Shown here in pieces: positions 25,771-33,717 of a DNA stretch of 64,000 bases (within the stretch, counting starts at the first letter, position 1; every line of letters starts with the position of its first letter). Under the pieces are notes generated by a model. That model was not told the DNA's origin and did not search any database. It saw only the letters and a program-made list of their open reading frames with translations. Location of the stretch: assembly GCA_934086315.1 (NCBI GenBank), contig CAKOHZ010000001.1:124001-188000 (forward strand), read 5' to 3'. The position numbers and the translations under genes are program-made. The DNA is from an uncultured Bacilli bacterium. Its GTDB lineage: Bacteria; Bacillota_I; Bacilli_A; RF39; UBA660.

Positions 25771-27504
25771 CTTTTTAGTAAGTCTTACTTCTCTCTCAAA
25801 TTCACCTTTCATCAATGATAGTTCAACACTTCTTTGATTAAAATATCTAACAAGCTCTTCAAATTCATCTTGATCGAAATCACATTCCATAGTTTTAAAA
25901 TGAAATTGATGAAATAAATATTGATTATAAAAGTCTGTATATCGTCTTAAAGGATCACTGAAATGTCCATAATATGGATACCCAAGACCTGCATGTTTAG
26001 AAGGAGTAGTTGAATAAACACTTTCTAAATAAACATTATCAAGTATCTTTTTAGTGTAGTCATCAACATACATTCCCATTTCATCAACCAAGGTAGATAT
26101 ATACTCATCATCCTGTTTTCTAAAAATAAATGGAATATTTTCATCTTTAGCAATCTTGGCTGTTAAAAAATTATATAAACTCATAAATTCACGAACTATT
26201 ACATCGCTCTTAAGTTTTTTATATCTATCTAATTTTTTGCTTTTTTCTTTCTTTTGCCAATAATTTTCCTTACTATTATTTCTACTTTCAAGTGCTTTAG
26301 CAATCATAAATAAATCACTAATTCTTTTATCAAAGCCATTAAAACACACACTATCTAAAATATTTTCAGTTTGCAAGTAAGTTAAGTTTTGACTAACTAC
26401 TATGTTATTTTTCTCGATATAATAATCAAGTATTTCACCTGAATCATTTAAAACAACGTACAAAGAGATTGCTCCTCTATGTTTTCCTTCATTAAGTGAA
26501 AGAGCATTTTCAACTTTACTAGGAAACATTCGAGTTTTAGCACCTTTCCAATATAAACATTTATAATTATTTCTAGCATTGAGATCTAGTTCACTATTTT
26601 TTGGTATAGCGCTACCCGCATCCGCAACATAAATACCAACTATATATTTATTTCCATCTTTTTTAATGCTTATACCATCATCTCTTAAGAAAGTACTGCT
26701 TCCATCAATCGTAATTATATTTTCATCTATAACAGGGCTTGTAATTTTGTGAATAGGCCCATTTGGTATATTAGTTATAATTCCATATTTTTCAAGTATT
26801 TCATTAGAAGTAAGTCCTCTTTTAACCCCATTTATAATTAAATATATTTCATAACTAAAAAGATTATTTTTACTAGTAGAGTTATGTAAGAATCTTAAAT
26901 ATTTATCTTTATTAACTTTAGAAGTATATAGCAATTTTAAAAGCGTAATGTAATAATAAATATCTCGGTCCTCTGTTTCTAATGCTTTCATTGCTTTAAA
27001 AAATACATAATCAAATAGTTCGTTATTTTTAGTCATTAATGCTTCTTTATTAATGTTTAAGAATTTTTTGATTATATCAATATCTTCATGCTTATCAATT
27101 AGAGTGATAATAAGTTTAACTAAAGCATTAGCATCAACATTTTTATCCAATACTATCTCATCTAATTGATTAGCAGAATCTAATAATATTGAGTTACTAT
27201 TATTTTTAAGAATTGCCAATATAGGTTCTCTTAACTTTTTAATTCTTTTTCTGTTAACATCAATTTCTTCTCTATTAAAATTGATCATATCGCAAAGAAT
27301 ACAAAATAAATCAATTCCATTTTTAATAATAGTTGTATGATAATCATCATTGGTAAATGTATTTATATTGGTTAATAAAGCTCTATACGCATCACGTAAC
27401 ATTTGACGCGTACTGCAATCACAATCTCCTAAATAAAGTTTAATAGCTTCATCCGTAAAATTGCCATAAAGAATAAAATTAAATATTCTTGGGTCAGAAC
27501 TCAT
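25765..27504 (-). CDS. Divergent RNase II/R-like RNB-domain protein
   Basis: The C-terminal 325 residues align by eye with the RNB catalytic domain: TIDGSSTFLRDDGISI, IVGIYVADAGSAIP, SELDLNAR, MFPSKVENALSLNEGKHRGAISL, and HAGLGYPYYGHFSDPLRRYTDFYNQ. Of the four active-site acids of E. coli RNase II (D201, D207, D209, D210), three appear as D267, D275 and D276, but the D207 position is Leu273. The first 250 residues are helical and I see no cold-shock or S1 RNA-binding domain. It may be a specialised or inactive RNase. AGAGAG precedes the ATG. Confidence 0.75.
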   Translation of the reverse strand: MSSDPRIFNFILYGNFTDEAIKLYLGDCDCSTRQMLRDAYRALLTNINTFTNDDYHTTIIKNGIDLFCILCDMINFNREEIDVNRKRIKKLREPILAILKNNSNSILLDSANQLDEIVLDKNVDANALVKLIITLIDKHEDIDIIKKFLNINKEALMTKNNELFDYVFFKAMKALETEDRDIYYYITLLKLLYTSKVNKDKYLRFLHNSTSKNNLFSYEIYLIINGVKRGLTSNEILEKYGIITNIPNGPIHKITSPVIDENIITIDGSSTFLRDDGISIKKDGNKYIVGIYVADAGSAIPKNSELDLNARNNYKCLYWKGAKTRMFPSKVENALSLNEGKHRGAISLYVVLNDSGEILDYYIEKNNIVVSQNLTYLQTENILDSVCFNGFDKRISDLFMIAKALESRNNSKENYWQKKEKSKKLDRYKKLKSDVIVREFMSLYNFLTAKIAKDENIPFIFRKQDDEYISTLVDEMGMYVDDYTKKILDNVYLESVYSTTPSKHAGLGYPYYGHFSDPLRRYTDFYNQYLFHQFHFKTMECDFDQDEFEELVRYFNQRSVELSLMKGEFEREVRLTKKK

Positions 27505-27571
27505 AAATAACTCTCTTTCTAAACCAATAATAACACAATAATTAAAAAAATAACAATGATTTCAAACTATA

Positions 27572-27580
27572 TGATATAAT
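27572..27580 (+). promoter_or_regulatory. Extended -10 promoter
   Basis: TGATATAAT, 19 bp upstream of the next ATG; no clear -35. Confidence 0.5.
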
Positions 27581-27598
27581 TTATTTAGGAGTGAAGAG

Positions 27599-28030
27599 AT
27601 GTATAAAGTAAAGAAAACTATATTATATATATTAGTACTATCATATATTGTCTTATCAATGATAGAGTTGATAAAATATTTTAAGGTTGATACAACTTTA
27701 TTTGGAGTGATTTATTTATCTATCAATCTTATTATATTATTTTTATTTATTCCTGTTACATATAATTATAAGAGAAATTATTCTAATGCAAGAATAAGCA
27801 AATTAATATTAATTATAGTTATAGGAATTTTTAACTCATATATATTGAATAAGATAGTTTTAAGCAATATGAATTACATAGATAGCTCGTCATTATATAT
27901 TTCATCTATAAGAACTATTAAAAACATTCTAAAAGGAATAATATATTTATCATTAGGAGTATTTACATTTTTTGAAGCAAAATTAAATAAAAAAATACCT
28001 AAAATGATTAAAAATATCAAAAAAAGTTGA
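27599..28030 (+). CDS. Four-segment membrane protein of unknown function
   Basis: I do not recognise this 143-residue protein. It has four hydrophobic stretches (about residues 6-24, 33-56, 62-84, 103-125) and a short Lys-rich cytoplasmic end (KKIPKMIKNIKKS). AGGAGTGAAGAG precedes the ATG and an extended -10 promoter lies just upstream. There is no terminator before the next promoters, so it may read through into the surface-protein genes. Confidence 0.75.
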   Translation: MYKVKKTILYILVLSYIVLSMIELIKYFKVDTTLFGVIYLSINLIILFLFIPVTYNYKRNYSNARISKLILIIVIGIFNSYILNKIVLSNMNYIDSSSLYISSIRTIKNILKGIIYLSLGVFTFFEAKLNKKIPKMIKNIKKS

Positions 28031-28055
28031 TTTTTAGCTTAAGATGTAGTATAAT
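28027..28055 (+). promoter_or_regulatory. Sigma-A promoter P1 of the surface-protein cluster
   Basis: TTGATT (28027-28032), 17 bp, TATAAT (28050-28055). Confidence 0.65.
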
Positions 28056-28092
28056 ATGTGTCGAAAAGTTGATAGGGTAAATATGATAGATA

Positions 28093-28121
28093 TTGACAAA
28101 AACGTAAGTTTGTGGTATAAT
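28093..28121 (+). promoter_or_regulatory. Perfect consensus sigma-A promoter P2 of the surface-protein cluster
   Basis: TTGACA (28093-28098), exactly 17 bp, TATAAT (28116-28121), with TGG just before the -10. It is the best promoter match I found in the window. Confidence 0.88.
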
Positions 28122-28152
28122 ACAAGACATATTTACAAAGGGGGTAAATAAT

Positions 28153-29610
28153 ATGGAAAAAAAATTAGTAAAGGCAATAGAAACAACTAGATATAATAGT
28201 GCAAAAAAATCAAATCAATTAGTTAGTGAATATGAACTAATTAAAAAAATGGAACCTGAAAATATTGAGGCACAAAATGCTAAAGCATTAGAAGCTCAAA
28301 AAGCATATAAAGAATATATGGCTGCTGATAAAGAAATTAAATCTTATAAAGAATTAGACGCAGAATTAGAAACTTTATATAAAGCATCTCTAGCAGCAAA
28401 AGAAGGTTCTGAAGAAGAAGTAGAAGCTACAAAAAGATTTATGAAAGCTTTAGAGGCATTTAGTAAGTATGAAAATTCTTTAATGAAAAAATATAGTGTT
28501 GTTCCTTCTGCTGAAGAAAAAAAGAAAAATGAAGCAGTTAAAGAAGATGCTAAACCTGTTGAAGAAATTGAAGAATCAATTCCAACAGAAGAAACTGAAA
28601 AATTCGAAGAAAAAGATAACAATAAAAAAGGAACTGCTAAGAAAGTTATCGCTGGAGTATTAGCTGTAGCAGCAGCTGCAGGACTTGGATATGGCTTAAG
28701 AGGCTGTACAAGTAGAACACAGGATGGAAATACAGCAATAGTTGATACAGATTTAGATGAAGATGAAGAATTAACTGGTAAATATGGTCAATTCAAAGAT
28801 GTAACAAATGATGAACAAGTAAATGCAAGAGCAAATTACTTATATAATACATATTTTGAACAATTCAGAAGTAAATTAACACCAACTGAACAAGAAATGA
28901 TTACTCCAGAAAAAATTGCTAACATTATTAGAGTAGCAAATGGAGAACTTCCATTAGACGCAGATGGTAACAAATATTATGATGCAAATTTAACTGATGA
29001 TTATATTCAAGCATTAACAAAGATAACTGCAGATCTTCCATCATCACCAACACTTGATAAAATATATAATGTACCAACTCATTTATTTGCAGTAGATGGT
29101 AGTGATTTATCAAACTTCATGATGAAATATGATGAAGATTATGAAAAAGTAGCAGAAGCAAGAAATAATCGTGATGGTGAAAAAGCTCAAGCAGCAATTG
29201 CATCATTAGGAGAAAAATTATGGTATGAGTGGTCACTTCAAGGTATGAACTATGAAATAGATGGTAAAATGACTGATTATAAGAGTCCATTTGATCTACC
29301 AGCAAAAGAAAGAGCATTAGCATTAAATGCATCAGTTGCAAAATATGGACCATACGTATTTGAATACAACTTAAATGCAATGCAACCTGTATGTATAAAT
29401 GCTTGTATAGATTATTATTCAAAAACAATGAAACAATTAACTGTAAATGAAATCTTCGTAGGAGTAACTAGTGGTGAGTATGATACAGTAATTGCAAAAG
29501 CAGCAGGAATCGAAGTTGATAAAGAACCAGATTCAATAGCTTTTGATCAAGACTTAAGAGACGAACTAGAATTTAAATATAAAGAACTTAAACAAATGAC
29601 ATTAAAATAA
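28153..29610 (+). CDS. Single-pass membrane protein with cytoplasmic coiled coil
   Basis: I do not recognise this 485-residue protein. The first 150 residues are charged, helical and Ala/Lys/Glu-rich (probably coiled coil), ending in an acidic stretch. One membrane segment follows at about residues 162-182 (KVIAGVLAVAAAAGLGYG), with RGC after it. The outer 300 residues are soluble, acidic, and contain Asp/Asn-rich turns and one CINAC pair. A consensus sigma-A promoter and a GGGGG ribosome binding site point to high expression. Gene 29630 follows after 19 bp with no terminator, so they form an operon. Confidence 0.8.
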   Translation: MEKKLVKAIETTRYNSAKKSNQLVSEYELIKKMEPENIEAQNAKALEAQKAYKEYMAADKEIKSYKELDAELETLYKASLAAKEGSEEEVEATKRFMKALEAFSKYENSLMKKYSVVPSAEEKKKNEAVKEDAKPVEEIEESIPTEETEKFEEKDNNKKGTAKKVIAGVLAVAAAAGLGYGLRGCTSRTQDGNTAIVDTDLDEDEELTGKYGQFKDVTNDEQVNARANYLYNTYFEQFRSKLTPTEQEMITPEKIANIIRVANGELPLDADGNKYYDANLTDDYIQALTKITADLPSSPTLDKIYNVPTHLFAVDGSDLSNFMMKYDEDYEKVAEARNNRDGEKAQAAIASLGEKLWYEWSLQGMNYEIDGKMTDYKSPFDLPAKERALALNASVAKYGPYVFEYNLNAMQPVCINACIDYYSKTMKQLTVNEIFVGVTSGEYDTVIAKAAGIEVDKEPDSIAFDQDLRDELEFKYKELKQMTLK

Positions 29611-29629
29611 TTAAAGGGGGAAATGAATT

Positions 29630-31264
29630 ATGTATAGTAATGAAAGAGGTTCTAGATTTAGTATACTTGACATAGTTGTAAAATTAATATTCGCAGCATT
29701 GTTTATCTTCATATTAGCTTGGTTATTCAAAAAGAATGTTCCAAATATGGCTCCGTTCTACAGCAACGTATTTAGAGAAAATATAAAATATATGCAAGAA
29801 GCAGGAGAAAGTTATTTTACAGATGACAAGTTACCTAAAGAAATAGGAGAATCAAATAAAATTTCACTTGCAGATATGTTTGATAGAAGATTGATATTAC
29901 CTTTCGTTGATGAAGATGGTCATTCATGTAATCAATATGATTCATATGTAAGCGTTACAAAAACTGACAATGGTTATGAACTAAAAACAAACCTAGTATG
30001 TAATAAAGAAAGCAATTATACTATTAAGATATTAGGATGTCATAATTATTGTAAAGATGCTTTATGTAGTAAAACTTGTAGTGTTGAACAAATAACAGAA
30101 TATAAATACAAAAAATTAAGCAATGTTACTACTTATAAATGTCCAAGTGGATATAAGAAAGATGGTAAATATTGTGTTCAAAGTAAAATAGTAGATTCTA
30201 AGTCAGCAACTAAGACAAATACAACAACAAGAGTAGACGTAATTGATGCTGAAAAAGTATATGATAGTGGTAAGAAAACTCAAGTAGATGTAATTAAAAC
30301 AAGAAATGATGACACTTATGAAAAAGTGTATATTAATGCAATCAAAGAAGTATCAGAAGGAACTACAACAAAAACTAAAGTTTATGTAGACCCAATTAAG
30401 TCAACTTCTAGTGGAAGCACATCAACAGTAAGAGAAGCTTATAGTTGTCAAAAAACAAAAACAGTAAGAGAATCATACGATTGTACTAAATATAAAACTG
30501 AAACTCAATGTACAACAAAATATAAACAAGAAGCATATAGTTGTAATTGTTCAACTAAATATGTAGGTGGTGTATATAAAACATCATGTAATACATGTTA
30601 TAAATCAGTTCCATATCAATCTTGTAGTGAAGTAAGTAAAGCTTATACTGATACATGTTATAGAGATGTAACAAAAACATATACTGATACATGTTATAGA
30701 GATAAAACAGTAACAACTCCAGGCTCAACAACTTATACTTGTCCTTCAACTGCTGAAGGTAGCGAAGGTTCAGGATCAAGTTTAAAATGTTATTATTATA
30801 AAACAACAACAACTCCAGGAAGTGTAAGTTATAAATGTCCTGCAAAAGCTGATGGAAGTTCAGGATCAGGATCAAACTTAAAATGTTACTACTTAGAAAA
30901 AGTATCTGGTGGATATTCATATAAGTGTCCATCAAAAGCAAATTACTCAACTGGATCTGGAAAGAATTTAAGATGTTATGTAGTTACTAATGGTTCTTAT
31001 CATTATGAATGTACTGAAAAAGGATATAAACTTGATGGTAAATATTGTAAGAAAAATATAACAGAAACTTCAACAACTAAGAAATGTGATAGTGGATATA
31101 AACTTGAAGGAGATAAATGTAATAAATATTCTACAAGTAAAATTGATGCAACTAAGACAACAACTAAGAAAACAATTTATAAATGGAGTAGAAGTGAAAG
31201 CTTATCTGGATGGACAAGAACTGGAGATACAAGAACTGTTCAAGGCGAAGAGAAATGTGAATAA
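29630..31264 (+). CDS. Cysteine-rich repeat surface protein
   Basis: A 544-residue protein of unknown function. One N-terminal membrane segment (about residues 13-33) is followed by an external domain and a long Thr/Ser/Tyr/Cys-rich region with more than 30 cysteines. Two repeat types are visible: YxCP..A..S.GSGxxLKCYY three times (about residues 370-455), and C-x(2-3)-GYK.xGxxC three times. The N-terminus FSILD resembles the FTLIE start of pilins, but the residue before it is Arg rather than Gly, so prepilin cleavage is unlikely. Many disulfides would be needed outside the cell. A strong terminator follows. Confidence 0.82.
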   Translation: MYSNERGSRFSILDIVVKLIFAALFIFILAWLFKKNVPNMAPFYSNVFRENIKYMQEAGESYFTDDKLPKEIGESNKISLADMFDRRLILPFVDEDGHSCNQYDSYVSVTKTDNGYELKTNLVCNKESNYTIKILGCHNYCKDALCSKTCSVEQITEYKYKKLSNVTTYKCPSGYKKDGKYCVQSKIVDSKSATKTNTTTRVDVIDAEKVYDSGKKTQVDVIKTRNDDTYEKVYINAIKEVSEGTTTKTKVYVDPIKSTSSGSTSTVREAYSCQKTKTVRESYDCTKYKTETQCTTKYKQEAYSCNCSTKYVGGVYKTSCNTCYKSVPYQSCSEVSKAYTDTCYRDVTKTYTDTCYRDKTVTTPGSTTYTCPSTAEGSEGSGSSLKCYYYKTTTTPGSVSYKCPAKADGSSGSGSNLKCYYLEKVSGGYSYKCPSKANYSTGSGKNLRCYVVTNGSYHYECTEKGYKLDGKYCKKNITETSTTKKCDSGYKLEGDKCNKYSTSKIDATKTTTKKTIYKWSRSESLSGWTRTGDTRTVQGEEKCE

Positions 31265-31266
31265 TT

Positions 31267-31297
31267 AGAGAAATATTAGAGAATATTTCTCTTTTTT
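31267..31297 (+). terminator. Terminator after the cysteine-rich protein gene
   Basis: Perfect 11-bp stem AGAGAAATATT/AATATTTCTCT (31267-31277, 31282-31292), loop AGAG, T run. Confidence 0.9.
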
Positions 31298-31345
31298 CTT
31301 GTATTTTTAAACAAAAAAAGATAAACTAAATATGGAGGTAAATGT

Positions 31346-32107
31346 ATGGCAACGGCTAAAAACAATAAAAAAGGAAAAAAGATAAATGATACTGCTAAAA
31401 AGACAACTAAAGCTTCAACAAACACTACTAAAAAAGTTGTGTCAAGTAATAAGCAAAATAAAGTTGTAAAAGATCAAAAAGAAGAAAAAGTTACTGTAGC
31501 AGTTAAAGAAGCGGTTAAACCAATTAAGAAAAATAAAGATTTAGGATGGTTATGGATCTTACTAGGAATAGTATTACCACCAGTTGGAATAATCCTATAC
31601 TTCGTTTGGAAAAACAAAAGAAAACAAGATGCATTAAAAGCAGGCAAAGCAGGACTTACAGCACTATGCGTTTGGTTATTTATAGGTATGTCATTTATAC
31701 TTAGCGATAAAGGTGGCGGAGTTAATAATAATAGTACTGAACTAAAAAATGTTGATGTAAAATTAGCATCTGATACAATTAAAAATTGGTATAATGATTT
31801 AAATAGTGGAGCTGGAGTTGTAACAGTAATCGCTAGTTCAACTTGTCCTCACTGCAAAAACTACAAACCAATTATTACTGATGTTTGTGAAAAGGAAAAT
31901 ATTAAATTATACTTCTTTGAATCAGATGAATTATCAGAAGATGATTATACAATTTTAACTAATTCAATTAATCTTAAAAATTATGAAGGATATGTCCCAT
32001 ATACTTTCATAGTAAAAGATAGAAACTTTGTATTAGATCATACTGGTGAACAAGATGAAACAAGCACAAGAAAAATGTTAACAAATGCTGGATTATTACA
32101 AGGTTAA
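31346..32107 (+). CDS. Membrane-tethered thioredoxin-fold protein with CPHC active site
   Basis: Three parts are visible: a Lys/Thr/Asn-rich N-terminal tail of 65 residues, membrane segments at about 66-88 (interrupted by PP) and 103-119, and a thioredoxin-like domain from about 135 to the end. The active site is C167-P-H-C170, the motif typical of DsbA, and VPYTF supplies the cis-proline loop. The basic loop between the membrane segments suggests it is inside and the thioredoxin domain outside. It directly follows the cysteine-rich surface protein, so I infer an oxidative-folding role; a reductase is also possible. GGAGG precedes the ATG; no clear promoter. Confidence 0.82.
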   Translation: MATAKNNKKGKKINDTAKKTTKASTNTTKKVVSSNKQNKVVKDQKEEKVTVAVKEAVKPIKKNKDLGWLWILLGIVLPPVGIILYFVWKNKRKQDALKAGKAGLTALCVWLFIGMSFILSDKGGGVNNNSTELKNVDVKLASDTIKNWYNDLNSGAGVVTVIASSTCPHCKNYKPIITDVCEKENIKLYFFESDELSEDDYTILTNSINLKNYEGYVPYTFIVKDRNFVLDHTGEQDETSTRKMLTNAGLLQG

Positions 32108-32119
32108 TAAAAGTAAATA

Positions 32120-32144
32120 AAAACTAGGAAACTAGTTTTTTTTT
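32120..32144 (+). terminator. Terminator after the CPHC protein gene
   Basis: AAAACTAG/CTAGTTTT stem, GAAA loop, T run. Confidence 0.85.
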
Positions 32145-32179
32145 CTACTATATAGTATAATTTTATTAGGGTGAAGTAG

Positions 32180-33289
32180 ATGAAAAAAAGTTTATTCTTA
32201 ATAATTACTATAAGCTTAATAGCTATTTTTACTAAGTATTACATATCAAACTATAAAATAGAATATAAAGTAGATGGTTATGAAGTAAAAACAATATATA
32301 AAGATTCAAGGTTTTATTTTGAAATAACAAAAGATATAACATATAACTTTGATATATATGAAAAAAGAAAATTATCAAAAACAAAGATATCTAAAGTTGA
32401 AGAGTTAGAACTTACAAACTATTCATGTATAATTCCTAAAATAGATAACATTAAAACTTATCCTTTATGTTATGATAAAGAAACAAAAGAATACATTGAT
32501 TATAATTTAATCGATGATGAATTAATAAAAGAATATCAAAATAAGACAAATATAGACTCAAAGCCAGACAAAGACTTTGTATACTATAATTTACTTAAGA
32601 ATAATGAATATATGGCTCTATGGACCTATAAAGGCTATATAATAATGAATGGAGACACTTACAAGAATATAAACATATTTAAAAAAGATAGGTATGATAA
32701 TTCAATATCATATATGATAAAAAATACAATTTATATGCCAAATTATGATGAAGAACACGAATATTCAAAATTAGTAACTTTTAATATAGAAACTCAAAAA
32801 ATAGATTACATTGATTTAGACAAAAAAATAGACTTTGATTCATATATAGTTGGAGACATAAAAAATAAATTATATATATTTGATAATAAAAACAGTATAT
32901 TATATGAACTTAATCTAAAGAAAAATAAACTAGAAATACTATCCAACAATGAAAAAGGTTTTGTTAAATATGAAAATGGTGAATGGACAAATTGTAGCAA
33001 AACAGAATATAAAATAGATAAAATAAAGTATAATGAAAATAAAAACTCTAACTATACATATACTATTAACGAAGGAATACTATACAAACAAATAAATAAT
33101 AATAAATCAATAAAAACAAAAATATCTAGCAATATTACTAACATAATATTTGAATATAAAGATAATATTTACTACATTTATGAAGATAATTTATATTTAT
33201 ATAACCCATTAAAAGGTAATAATAAAGTTTTCTATAATTATGAGTTAAATTTTAACAAAGATAATACTATTTTTACATATATTAAATAA
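32180..33289 (+). CDS. Signal-anchored extracytoplasmic protein of unknown function
   Basis: A 369-residue protein with an N-terminal signal/anchor (about residues 3-21) and a hydrophilic remainder rich in Asn, Lys, Tyr and Ile. Short repeated strand-turn units (such as YIYEDNLYLYNP and KLYIFDNKNSILYELN) suggest a beta-propeller-like fold, but I cannot assign a family. AGGGTGA precedes the ATG, and a TATAAT at 32156-32161 lies just upstream. A long cytoplasmic part is unlikely because the anchor is at residue 3. Confidence 0.7.
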   Translation: MKKSLFLIITISLIAIFTKYYISNYKIEYKVDGYEVKTIYKDSRFYFEITKDITYNFDIYEKRKLSKTKISKVEELELTNYSCIIPKIDNIKTYPLCYDKETKEYIDYNLIDDELIKEYQNKTNIDSKPDKDFVYYNLLKNNEYMALWTYKGYIIMNGDTYKNINIFKKDRYDNSISYMIKNTIYMPNYDEEHEYSKLVTFNIETQKIDYIDLDKKIDFDSYIVGDIKNKLYIFDNKNSILYELNLKKNKLEILSNNEKGFVKYENGEWTNCSKTEYKIDKIKYNENKNSNYTYTINEGILYKQINNNKSIKTKISSNITNIIFEYKDNIYYIYEDNLYLYNPLKGNNKVFYNYELNFNKDNTIFTYIK

Positions 33290-33329
33290 CACTTAAAAAG
33301 TATAAACATATAATACTTTAGGTGATTAT

Positions 33330-33656
33330 ATGTTAGATAATAATACTAAGGAATTAGAAAGTCCTTTCTATAATTTATATGAAATAAAAAAAGGAGATTC
33401 TCTATATAAAATCTCTAAAGAATTTAATGTTAATACTAAGTTATTAGCAGAACTTAATGGACTAAATTTAGACGATTATATATATCCTGGACAGACACTA
33501 TTGATACCTAAAAAAGATGTTAGTTATTATATTACTAAAGATGGAGACACACTATATAATGTAAGTAATATATTTGGCGTAAAAGAATCAGATATAGTTA
33601 ATAATAATAGAACGATATACTTATTGCCAGGACAAATGATTTACTATAAAAAATAG
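33330..33656 (+). CDS. Two-LysM-domain protein without signal peptide
   Basis: A 108-residue protein made of two LysM peptidoglycan/chitin-binding modules: YEIKKGDSLYKISKEFNV..YPGQTLLIP (about residues 14-58) and YYITKDGDTLYNVSNIFGV..LPGQMIYY (about 62-106). It has no signal peptide or anchor. In spore formers, cytosolic LysM proteins such as SafA localise to the cortex/coat interface in the mother cell, so a spore role is plausible. A possible sigma-K-like pair (AC, 16 bp, CATATAATA at 33307-33315) lies just before the GGTGA ribosome binding site, but the match carries little information. Confidence 0.85.
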   Translation: MLDNNTKELESPFYNLYEIKKGDSLYKISKEFNVNTKLLAELNGLNLDDYIYPGQTLLIPKKDVSYYITKDGDTLYNVSNIFGVKESDIVNNNRTIYLLPGQMIYYKK

Positions 33657-33679
33657 ACTAACTACTAGTCTTTTTTTTT
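33655..33679 (+). terminator. Terminator after the LysM gene
   Basis: AGACTA/TAGTCT stem overlapping the stop codon, 5-nt loop, nine T. Confidence 0.75.
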
Positions 33680-33717
33680 ATAACGTGATATACTTTTTAT
33701 AATAGGAGTTGGGTAAT

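Noticed and set aside
28083..28151. 22-codon ORF between promoters P1 and P2 of the surface cluster
   Set aside because: It runs across the whole P2 promoter and the ribosome binding site of the next gene; it has a weak AGGG site and no sign of coding constraint.
30555..30950. Long minus-strand ORF inside the cysteine-rich gene
   Set aside because: It is a shadow of the repeat codons, Leu/Tyr-rich without any expression signal.
29700..31260. Tandem repeats as a possible CRISPR array
   Set aside because: Repeats are in-frame protein repeats of unequal length with no unique equal-length spacers.
33291..33315. Sigma-K promoter for the LysM gene
   Set aside because: AC-N16-CATATAATA fits, but the AC element is so short that chance explains it; kept only as a remark.
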